Source: Nepenthes gracilis
Taxonomy: Eukaryota > Streptophyta > Magnoliopsida > Caryophyllales > Nepenthaceae
Assembly (NCBI GenBank): GCA_033239525.1
Contig: BSYO01000014.1
Coordinates: 5,126,536 to 5,190,535 of the forward strand
DNA: 64,000 bases
Direction of reading: 5' to 3'
The notes under the pieces were generated by a model. It had not been told where the DNA came from. It was given only the letters and a program-made list of their open reading frames with translations, and did not search any database. This document shows positions 12,348 through 21,521 of this stretch, one piece after another. Numbering within the stretch: position 1 is the first letter of the stretch; every line of letters begins with the position of its first letter. Both the position numbers and the translations under genes were made by a program.

Positions 12348-13298
12348 TGCAGGGGACTCGAAGTTATGGTGCTTCAGATATGAGAGCTGGGGTTGATGCA
12401 GTTGTTGGATATCGTTTGCCTGGTCGCTGAATGGGGTTTGGTCTGATGCTCTATGTTGATCTGTGGTCCGATGCACTATATTGATCTGATGGGAATGTTT
12501 ATTCCTGCATCTGTATTGGTGCAGCTCTTTGAGGTTTTTGGTGCTATTATTCCCTTGTATGGCTGGGCGTTTGATGGTCGATACCCATGTATTCTGGCGT
12601 ATTGGTGATTGTCAGTGCTGTTGAATGATGTTGATGCCTCAGTCTGATTTGCAGCGGATGTTGCTGCGCTGCGTGTATCTAGTCACGTGCCATTGGGCTG
12701 CAAGGTGCAGGCTGTTGGCTGCGGTTGTGCAGATGTGCAATTTTCTTATTCTGAGTGTGCTGGTGCTGAAATGGCCTTGCCTTATTGGAGCTGCTGGAAT
12801 GCCATTATGTCTGCTGGGGCCTGGAATTATTGAATCTCTGATGCTAGTCGGGCATTCCACATTTTGGGCTTTTATTGCTGCTGGCTTGATTCGTTGGGAT
12901 CTCGGCTCTTTTGCGTTAATGCTCCCGGTGTGGGTTTGGATGATTTTGTAGCACCTTTGCAAATGAAGGTGCTGCTGTATTAGTTCTCTGTTAGTGAGAT
13001 GCTGCCCGTTACCGTTGATGATCCAAGATGAAGATGTTAGTTTGGTCTGTTTGCTGTCCTCGTTGCTTTAGGCGTAGATTTTCACGAAACTTTCCGTGTG
13101 CATTAGATGACAATTTTCATTCTCTGGTTTGTGGTAGTTCTTAATGTTTTGTTTTTCCTTCTTTGATGTACTAGTTGCTCGGGGCATCCCCTTGAGCTTT
13201 ATGTTTTACCTCCAAGTAAAATATTTGGAGTTAAAATATTTTTCCTGTAATTTTTTTCTCCCATTAATCCAAAATTCTTACTTACCAAAAAAAAAAAA
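12348..13298 (+). mobile_element. F': 5'-truncated family element in LINE-B
   Basis: F' is bounded by a perfect 17-bp TSD, GCAACGAGGAGGATCAT (12331-12347 and 13299-13315). It is 951 bp, CTG-rich and non-coding, and ends in GTTGCTCGGGGCATCCCC, a TTTTACCTCCAAGT/ATTTGGAGTTAAAA stem-loop and CTTACTTACC plus poly(A). The body from about 12700 matches the LINE-A 3' module from about 7980, so it is a copy of the LINE-A subfamily that lost its 5' part. Confidence 0.9.
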
Positions 13299-13315
13299 GC
13301 AACGAGGAGGATCAT

Positions 13316-14152
13316 GACCCAGGTGATATTTATGGAGGATTTCTTGGGCCAGGAGAATGTTGTCACTAATATGGCGACCGGCCACAAATTTTTTTTTTTT
13401 TTTGGTAAGTAAAAACTATGGTAAGGGTAAGCTTTTTAACGTGACTGGCCCCACCGCTTCGCGGCCCCATACCCCAGAAATCCCGAAGGATTTTTTAGGG
13501 AGGCTCAGTACCACGGGTGCTTCCGCAGAGATTCGAACCCGGGTGGAGAGGGAAGGCGTAAGCGTTACTAACTCGGGTGGCGACCGGCCACAAAGGCCGT
13601 TTGGCTCTTATCTACAAGAAAAGGTAATGTCATCTTTAGCCGATTAGCTATAATCTTCGAGATAACTTTGTAGATGACATTACAGCATGATATGGGGCGG
13701 TAGTCAGAAACCAAATGAGGGGATTTGATTTTTGGGATGAGACTAATGATCGTAGTGTTCACTTATTTTAGAAGCCTTCCGTGATTGAAGAAATCACGAA
13801 TAGCTTCACAGACAGAAGAACCAACAGTTTCCCATGATTCCTTAAAGAAATTTGAGCTGAAACCATCAGCACCCGGGGCATGGTAGTCGCCATAGAGAAA
13901 ATCGTCTTTTGAATCTCGTCATCACTAACCGGATCAATAAGAGGGCCCAAAAGGGAAACAAGCACTGTGTGCTGGATGAAAGGACGCAGTCGATCAGCGT
14001 CAGCCGATCCGTACGTACGTCCCGTCCCAAGAGCCCTACTGAAATGATTGACAATCAGATTATGGACCTTTTCAGCTCCAGTGGTAGGATTCCCATCGTC
14101 ATCAAGGAGGGAGAAGATTCGATTCTTATTGTTGTTACCATTTACAGTTCTG
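13316..14152 (-). pseudogene. LINE-B ORF2: N-terminal RT block
   Basis: On the minus strand this block encodes the start of the RT domain: a TVNGNNNKNRI segment near 14140, then a degraded linker, then LISLIPKIKSPHLVSDYRPISCCNVIYKVISK near 13750-13640, and TAFVAGR before the SINE. The frame is interrupted several times between 13770 and 14050. The SINE splits it at 13389, within the TAFVAGR codons. Confidence 0.8.
13389..13578 (-). mobile_element. tRNA-derived SINE
   Basis: A 190-bp antisense insertion is bounded by a perfect 16-bp TSD, GGCGACCGGCCACAAA (13373-13388 and 13579-13594). Read on the minus strand it starts ACCCGAGTTAGTAACGC (A-box-like) and has GGGTTCGAATC, a near-perfect tRNA B box, about 40 nt downstream. 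These would form an internal RNA polymerase III promoter. The body ends TTTTTACTTACC plus poly(A), sharing that short terminus with the LINE family but not the large hairpin. It is likely mobilised in trans by a LINE ORF2. Confidence 0.85.
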
Positions 14153-15919
14153 TTCTGGGGCCCTATGGCCTCTGAGAGTGCGATGGCGCTCTCTTTGAGT
14201 CCTCGCATCTCTCTCCAGCTCGTTTCCGTTTATCCTCGGTTTGTGCCTACAGTTTGATCTAGTTTCGTCTCTACCATTCAGATTTGGATGGGGCTTTCGA
14301 AGGCCTGGGTGCTGGCTCTAAGGTGCCGATGCCTGGTTGTTCCCTTCTGGCCGACGGTTTTGGGGGATGCCGTGTCGTGCTGGTTTGGTGATGCTTGGCC
14401 GATGCTCTGAAGCGTCGGCCGTGGACCTCTTGGATGACTCTGAACTTTCTGGTGCGTTGGGGATCCTTCCTTGTGCTTCCTTTTTTGGAGAATGGCTTGA
14501 ATGCCTACGGTATGGACTGCAGCGAATTGCTGGTCTCTCTTAGATTTGTGGCTTCGTGGTGTGTCTCGCTCTATGTTCGGCTTCTTGTGCCTGAAAATGT
14601 CTTGGGCTGCTGGATTGACTACCCATTGCCAATGTGTTTCACCCCTGTTGGTTGGGTTGGGGGTGCCCGTACTGCTCTGGGTGGGGCTTTCTGGCGGTGG
14701 TTTGTTGATCGGACAGTGATATTGTTGGCTGCAATGGCTGTTTGTTGAGTTGAGCTCCTGCTGGTTGTTGTCTCTGTGGGGTGCTTCCTTAAATTGATGC
14801 TGCTGTATCTGGAGGCTGCTGTTGCTGGAGTGTTTAAGTGCCTTTCTGTGGGCTGCTGTCTCATCTTGTAGGAATTAATGTAGCCGAATTTCCGATGGTG
14901 CTGCTCTGATTGTTCTATGGCTGTGTGTCCCATTTGCTGATTGGGTTGGGGGAGCCCGTGTGTTTGTGGATTGGGACCCTTTGGCTGAGGGCTGAGTAGC
15001 TGGTTGTGGAATATTTTGGTTGCTAAAATTTCTTCTTGTTGAGGTGGTGCTGGTCTGCTTGCTGCTTTATTGTGGTGAGATTATGTTGCAGTCCTTCGGA
15101 TTGCTTTTGTCTGGCTTCTACAGCCAGTTTGTTGCTGTTGTTGCTTTGCAACAATTTTGCTTGGACTGCAATGGATGATGATCCTTCGTTGGCTGATCCC
15201 ATTGGCGTGTTTTGCATTGCCTGCTGCCAGGAGTGGCTAATTGGCGGTTGCAACTGCTGCCTGCTATTGGGGTAGTGGATGCAGACGGCTTTGTTGTGGA
15301 TTGTCTTAGAATGGCTATGATTGGCAGTTTGCTGAACTGCTGCCTTCTGTTTGTCCGGGGGATTGCTGATCTAATCTGTTAGTTTTCCTGCTGGTTTGGC
15401 AAGCTGAAGATGGTGCTGGTGTCAGCTTTCTATTATGGCATTGGCTATATCACTATCCAGTTGGCATGGGGTTGAAAATGCTCTTGGAAGTTTGCGGGTT
15501 GATGTAGTTTAGTGGTATTTCCTTGATCGGTTTGCAGATTCGGCTGGTGCTTTGCTGAAGTTGGGGCTGGCGCTTTGCTCATTGTTGAATAAAGTGCTGC
15601 TCCTGATTGAGCAGCATCCTTATGACCATATGAGTTTCGAGGCATTGATGATTGTGCCATTTGGTTTTTTTGTATTGCGGGATGCTGATGCTGATCTCCT
15701 GCCAGGTGGTGTGTGAGCCTGGGTGCAGTGTTTGGTTGCTGAGTACTAGCCCTTCAGATTTTGTTCACCTTGTGGTGATGGAAAGGCTCGGTTGCCATGT
15801 AGCTTCTCCTCATTTTGCGATCCTGCCCAGTGGTGGGCTGATGCTGATGTACAACGACCATGCTGTGGAGCTGGGGTGATTCCGTGGGTGAGCCAGCTTT
15901 GCGTGGTGATGATGATGTT

Positions 15920-15937
15920 ACTTACCAAAAAAAAAAA
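15920..15937 (+). mobile_element. Tail-only insertion 2 in G
   Basis: An 18-nt insert, ACTTACC plus 11 A, lies between GTGGTGATGATGATGTT (15903-15919) and GTGGTGTTGATGATGTT (15938-15954), a 17-bp TSD with one mismatch. It contains nothing of the element beyond the terminal heptamer and poly(A). Confidence 0.8.
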
Positions 15938-16063
15938 GTGGTGTTGATGATGTTTCCAGCTGCTGGATTCTTGGGGTGCATTTAATTTTGCTTATGTATA
16001 ATGTTTTTTTTTTTTTGGTAAGTAAGTATTTTGGATTATAGGGAGTAAAAATTACAATATCAA

Positions 16064-16100
16064 TGTTTTTTTCCAAGTATTTTGACTTGGAAAAAAAACA
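16064..16100 (-). other. 3' stem-loop of H (representative, with compensatory stem)
   Basis: The conserved stem-loop here has an unusual A/T-only distal stem. On the minus strand TGTTTTTTTTCCAAGT faces ACTTGGAAAAAAACA around a CAAAAT loop, so both arms changed together relative to copies with ACTCC/GGAGT or ATCTCC/GGAGAT. Confidence 0.75.
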
Positions 16101-17685
16101 TAAAAGCTAGGGCATACCCCGAGCCAACGGTACAATTGAAAATACCAAAATTTCCCTAAGAGGACAGCGTACAACAAAACAACAAATGTAATATGAAATT
16201 ACATTAACCAGACACACACACATCTGGAGGCAGCCAGTAAATTTTCAGGCTATTGCTGATTCAAATCAGCAGAAGAAGGAAGCCCAGGCATCAAAATACC
16301 ATCACATGCTTCAGCTCAATGCACCAGACGCACCTCGCATATCAGCAAAGCATCATCAGCAAATGCCAAAAGAGTGTTCAGCATCACGCAGCTGCGCTCA
16401 ACATCACTACAGCACCAGCAGCACTACAGTAGTGACCTCTCCTTCCAGGAGAAAAGGAACCACCAGATCAGCATCCATCAGCATGGATACTGGAATCAAG
16501 CATGCAAATGAATACAGCAGCAGGAACCAACAGCAGCCGGAAACACCTCAGCAGCTCTTCACTGCATTCCTCTTCGATCAGCAGCAGAAAAGGAAGAACC
16601 AGTATGCCCATAACATCTCTGGCACCACCAAGCCTTCGAATATCCCAGCTGCAATATCAGCTCCCAATTCAGCAGCACAGAAGCAACAAGAGTGCACATC
16701 AGCACACCGACCGGTATATAGGGATCCCCAAAAGCATTATCATAGGCCAGTACTTATATCAACAAACCATAGTACATCCACCCGACTGCAAATAACCAGC
16801 AAAAGCCACCACAGTCATATCACAGGAAGGCCATAAACTGGCAACCCAAAGTGCATTGCAGGTGAGCAGGTAGCAGAAACCTGCATCAGAGTAAAGCCAG
16901 CACCCAGAAGGCCAGCATTACAAATTGGCCCCGCATAGTCCCAACACCATACGGAAGGGGGTCAAACCCCTAAAGCAAACTTCACAACTCTGTCAATTCA
17001 GCAGCAGCAGTGTATCAGAACAACAAACAGCCACTCTACATCAAAGCAAGATCAACTTGCTGATCAGCCCCATTCTTGCGGTGCAACCGAGCCCAACAAC
17101 AGCAAACTCCACTTAACCATCAGCAGCTACAGCAGGCCAACAGTTAAGTAGTACATCAGCAGGCATCAGCACATGGCTCTACAGACTCGCAGAGCACCAG
17201 AACGGCAATCTGCAACCGAATCCAGCCAAATATCAACGTTTGAAAACCCAACAGAATAGCATCCCAATTCATCGACAACACCATTTGCGGTGCATCAGGG
17301 TCATGGAACTTGTTTCAGCTACAGCAAAAGGCAAACAGGCCTCTGCCCAGACAACTGAACACAACAAGCCTGCCTCACAATATTCCAGCTGCAACAACAG
17401 CAGTAAAATCAGCAAACAGGATCGAAGAGGATGCAAATCAGCGCACCAACTGGGCCAGAGGGGCAGCCTCCACATCCTGTAACACAGTATCACTGGACTA
17501 ACTCCATCAGATCAGCAGCCAATATCACGACTGCAGCATAATCAGCCAAATGCACTGCTGGAGCAGGCAGCAGAATCCAACTAGCAAGTACTATAAATAA
17601 GCCACAAGGCCCATTGGACTGGTAGAGAGCCATGACCCAACAGCCACAGCTGCCATTAAACAAAGCAACACAGCTGCAGCAAATT

Positions 17686-19880
17686 TTAGGAAAGGGAACG
17701 CCGGCCTTTCTTGGAGGCAGATTTACGCCGACGACGATTAGCAGCCACACGTTCCCATCCATTAATAGCCTGTCGAGCAAATAGCTCATCCATATACCGT
17801 TGGTAATCATCCTGATCCACACCGCCGGCAACTGGCTTCGCACTGGACATTGCTGGACCACCACCACAACCAGGATCCATGGAAACAGTCACTAAAGGCT
17901 CAGAATTCAAATACGAGCTTCCAGTAACAGGGGCCGGATCCGGAACAGATCGAATAGCAAGACCCGCAGGAACCCCAGGACATGGAACACAAGGCGATGA
18001 GCCCTGCAACGCAACCACATCCTCTGAAGAAGGTCCCACTGGTGCACCGGAAGCCATAGAGCAACATGGCAGGTGATGATCAGGGCTGGACAGGATACCA
18101 AAATCATCAGTCACAGGGTCCCCAGCATAAGGACCCGCACATGGCAGAGTGAGCTCCAATCCACGGCCCGGGTCACAGATCATCACTGTTTCAACCCCTG
18201 AAGCCTCAGAGCCCTTTACAGGGCAGCCCGACAGAGGAATAGAACCAACTTCTTGGAATTCAATTGGATGCTTGTTCAATAGACCTTCAACGGCATCTAC
18301 CAGAGAGTATTTGCGGGTGATTCGCGCGATAGACTCCGGAGTAGAACCGTTGACGCCCGAAATGAGACCACTCTCGACTGAATTCGCACCTCCATCGACC
18401 CCAGTACTAATAGGAGGTCGATGAGGAGACTCAGCAGCAAGGTCAGCCACAAACGGAGCCCCTACAACCAATACTGATTGGACAGCATTAGTGTCACCAG
18501 GAGCAGTCACAACTATCGTGGATCCAGAGGGAGCCCCAACCTCGTCAGGAGTAGACCCAGCTGCAGCAGAGTGCACATCACAGGGTGCCTGAGAAGGATC
18601 TGAATCAATTATTTGAGAAGGCATCTTAGATGCCAAACCACAAGCATTAACGACAGTGGCAGGGCTGCAGGTCTGCTGGTTCAAAACCCCATCCTCCATA
18701 GCAATCCCCCCGCACACAGGAGAGGAAACAGCCCTCACACCTGAGATCCCCGCATCAGGAGATTCATAGCCAACCAAAACCTGATCAGAATTGGGTTTTA
18801 TGGAGCACCCACCCTCACCAACAGCAGGACCCGGGGCCTTAGGCATGGACTTTAGACTGCTGGGGACAGAATGATATGCAACTTTAACTTCCATCAGCTT
18901 AGCAGAAGAGGCAGCGCCCGAGAGAATCATGATTTTTGCAGGTTGAGGATCATCCTTTTTCATCTCAACACAGATTCTGGCCACTTGAACCCGATTCATC
19001 ATGGCTGTATAGGGATCACACAGGATTGGTTTGCCAATCCTACTAGCAATCCAACTCAAGCCCAATGGAGTCCAATATTCAATTGGAACGTTTGTCAGCG
19101 AAATCCAAACAGGGAAGGACGAGAGGGAATCCCTATCTACGGTCAATCCCGGATGCCATCGAGTGAGAACAATAGGGGATTTCTTGAAGGCCCAAGGACC
19201 ACGAGCCAAACAAGCCTCAAGTTGAGACACAGATTCAAATTGGAAAAAGAAGAATCCATCTCCATTAACAGCTACGTGCCGCAAACCGAATCGAGCCCAG
19301 ATTCTCCTAGATATGGAGTTAACCGCCGAGAAGTGAAGAGGATTTCCAGGGAAGAAGCCCACTAAAGTTGCGCCCCAAAAATCTGAGCCTTGTTGCACAA
19401 CCTCAGCAGGAGGAGGTAAAGGACTGTCGAAGACAGATCCAGCCTGAGGAGGGAAGAATTTGAGGGAGCCAAAGGAACGGAGACCCTCATCCAGAGCAAC
19501 TTGTGCCCAAGATTTTGTGTTATCAGAAATAAATGCAGGCTGGACGGTGGAATTAGAGGATACCTCTACTGCAAAATTTTCGCAGGCGACTTAACCTCAT
19601 CATCCAACCGTGGCGAGCCACTGCATTGCGCTTCAGAGCCGACCGAAAGAGGATAAGGAGGGCCATCCGACGCCGACGGATTGCAAGGGCCAGCATCCAA
19701 ACCCTTAAGCTTAGTAAGGAACCCAGCATCTGGGCCAGTAGGAGTGGCAAGGGAGTTTACGAGGAGAGGCGGAAATTCAAACGCAGCGTTCAGCTCCTTC
19801 GATGGCAGAGAAGGGCCGGAGGAACAGTGGGAGTCGGGATCCGAGGACGGAACGAGGGGAGACCCCAGAGGACCTGCCAT
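17686..19880 (-). pseudogene. H ORF1: DUF4283 (gag-like) protein, one frameshift
   Basis: This ORF1 would encode about 730 residues; the role of DUF4283 proteins in plant LINEs is taken to be binding the element RNA. The ATG at 19880 lies in GGCCATGGC and the protein starts MAGPLGSPL. That frame closes at 19566; a one-base shift around 19570-19600 leads into a frame open to 17686. DUF4283 covers about 19400-18880: FWGATLVGFFPGNPLHF, FGLRHVAVNGDGFFFFQF, LSSFPVWISLTNVPIEYW, LSWIASRIGKPILCD, VARICVEM. No CCHC knuckle is visible. A Ser/Pro-rich middle leads to a conserved end: ESIARITRKYSL, then a Trp and a basic tail (RRRRKSASKKGRR). One indel aside it is nearly intact. Confidence 0.85.
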
Positions 19881-20204
19881 GGCCGGCGACGGGGCCGCGA
19901 GAGCCGAACGGACGGCAAGCTCGAATTTGAAATTCGAAAATTAGAGAGAACCCAAACCGGACAGGGGACTAATTGCTTATGTATAATGACTTTGATCATT
20001 TTCGATCTTTTAGATTATTCCCCTTAGAGGTTTTCTTGAAATATCCGTTGATGTACTAGCTGCTCGGGGTATACCCTAACTTTTTATGTTCTAACTCCAA
20101 GTCAAAAAATTTAGAGTTATAACATAGTTTTTGTAAATTTATTTTCTTCCTTAAATCCAAAATACACACTTACTTACAAAAAAAAAAAACCATTTACAGT
20201 TCTG

Positions 20205-20522
20205 AAGAAAAATTTATTGCATTCGTCTCCCTCTTTGAGACACCTTATCTTAGCTTTTTGCTTGATAAGGTCGACTTCCTTGGCCAGCGTAGCGCGATAA
20301 GCTTCCCTACAGCTGCGCTCCTTGTGATAACAGTCAGCGTATGACGGAACCTGGCCCTGGATAACCTCAAGATTGTTCCGCGGACGGATGACATCCTCGT
20401 GGAAATCGCCCTCGTGAACATTTAGCTTTTTCAGGGCCAATTTCACCTTCTTAAGCCGAGGCACCAGCCGGAACATGGGAGTGCCAGCAATGTCGTCCTT
20501 CCAAGCATCGGCAACGAAACTG
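20205..20522 (-). pseudogene. LINE-B ORF2: linker between endonuclease and RT
   Basis: On the minus strand, MFRLVPRLKKVKLALKKLNVHEGDFHEDV near 20476 followed by LAKEVDLIKQKAKIRCLKEGDECNKFFFRTVNG matches the coiled-coil-like linker of LINE-A (about 1310-1590) and K (about 48930-48640). The block joins 14152 once G is removed. Homology ends near 20522, so the endonuclease is absent and LINE-B is 5'-truncated here or was broken later. Confidence 0.82.
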
Positions 20523-20790
20523 TAAAAAGAAAATGCTATGCTTCTGCAGGTTATTAGTTTACTTCTACTCTAAACTTTTGGATATACTTACTGGGTCCTA
20601 GACGGCATCTCGTTATTGAACTGTTAATGTAGCTAACATTTTTATAGATTTATGCCATGGATGGCACATGTGATCCTGTGTATACTTGTTGTAGGAAGAT
20701 TTGTGGATAATTGATAGTTGTATGTTTGAAATGGATGATCATACAGGTTGTATTTTGGGTTTTTCATCCTGTTACAGAAGAGATTCTGCC
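20523..20790 (+). other. Unclassified sequence between LINE-B and LINE-C
   Basis: About 270 bp of AT-rich DNA lacks CTG bias, a family tail or a convincing ORF. It may be the 5' flank of LINE-C, an intron-like remnant (TTACAG near 20772) or another retroelement edge. I see nothing in it that can be named. Confidence 0.4.
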
Positions 20791-21521
20791 CAAATTCCAG
20801 CCTAAATCAATTTTGAAAAAACCCAAGGGCCTAAAAGAAGGCATTCCCCTACCCTCAAGTCCCATGGTTAGCATTATTTGCCGGAACGTTCGGGGGCTGA
20901 ATGGGGCTCCCAAAATCCATGATGTCAAGCAACGTATCTTATCCACATAGTGCGCTATTGTTGGTCTTGTGGAAACGCGGGTTAGAGAAAATAAACTTGC
21001 TCATATTTCCAAGCTTCTGATGCCCTCCTGGAAGTGGGAGTGGAATTATTCTGCCACTCCTTCTGGTCGCATTTGGATTTGTTGGGATGCTAATCTTATT
21101 GATTTAAGCGTTTTGACAAAAACTGCTCAAATCATCCACTGCAAAATCCTTAACAAAATTAATAATCACTCCTGTTTTATTTCCTTAATTTATGCCTCTA
21201 ACGTGGAAATCGACAGAAGATCTCTCTAGACAGAGCTGTGCGCTATCCACCACCTGATTTCCAGCAAACCCTGGGCTGCACTAGGGTACTTTAATGCTAT
21301 TAGAGCCCCTTCTAAAAACCTAGGGGGCAACGAATACCACGTGCAATGAAGCCCAGCTGGCCCACCAGATTACTGCTGCTGTTTGGGCCAAGCTGGAGTT
21401 CTCTCATGTTGCGGCTGCCCGTAGACACAGATCGATTCTGATAAGATGGAGCATCTCCCTTGCGGTCCTAAATGCAGACTTTGATCCCTGACAGTTACCG
21501 TCATCCGGAGCGTTTTATTTC
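20791..21521 (+). pseudogene. LINE-C ORF2: endonuclease fragment of a different LINE lineage
   Basis: From about 20864 the plus strand encodes a decayed APE-type endonuclease: SIICRNVRGLNGAP, then a stop, IVGLVETRVRENKLAHIS, WKWEWNYSATPSGRIWICWD, SLIYASN, and after another stop KPWAALGYFNAIRAPSKNLGG. The spacing matches the endonucleases of LINE-A, D and K, but the sequence is clearly more divergent, so it is a separate plant L1-type lineage. The catalytic Asp of the DFN motif reads Tyr here (GYFNAIR). The copy stops at 21521, where the LINE-D tail abuts in antisense. No RT follows in the window. Confidence 0.75.

Larger units (their letters stand above)
16004..19972 (-). mobile_element. H: ORF1-only element, full length (3.97 kb)
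   Basis: H is antisense within G and bounded by a perfect 16-bp TSD, TTGCTTATGTATAATG (15988-16003 and 19973-19988). On the minus strand it has a short leader with the AT-rich box (GAATTTCAAATTC near 19925), ORF1 (19880-17686), then about 1.68 kb of CTG-rich 3' module and the family tail. There is no endonuclease or RT remnant between ORF1 and the module. As a 5'-complete copy it shows the ORF1-only structure is real and not a truncation. Confidence 0.9.
14153..20188 (+). mobile_element. G: short ORF-less element (about 2.07 kb without H) in LINE-B
   Basis: G is bounded by the 16-bp TSD ACCATTTACAGTTCTG (14137-14152 and 20189-20204), the best-supported large insertion of the left half. Without the nested H it is about 2.07 kb, matching E1 and Z. 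The stretch around 14600-14760 aligns with E1 (about 3500-3670), S and L. The tail (about 20050-20188) has GCTGCTCGGGGTATACCC, a TAACTCCAAGT/ATTTAGAGTTA stem-loop and CACTTACTTAC plus poly(A). A tail-only insertion lies at 15920-15937. It has no conserved ORF. Confidence 0.88.
10828..20522 (-). mobile_element. LINE-B: 5'-truncated LINE, split by four insertions
   Basis: The LINE-B sequence is present as minus-strand blocks 10828-12347, 13316-14152 and 20205-20522, separated by F', the SINE, and G (carrying H). V interrupts it at the left, so the zf-RVT region and 3' end lie outside. Removing the insertions and one TSD copy each joins the blocks in the order expected for ORF2. No endonuclease domain is seen at the right end, where homology stops within the linker upstream of RT near 20522. 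The boundary TSD cannot be checked because the tail is outside the window. Confidence 0.82.
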
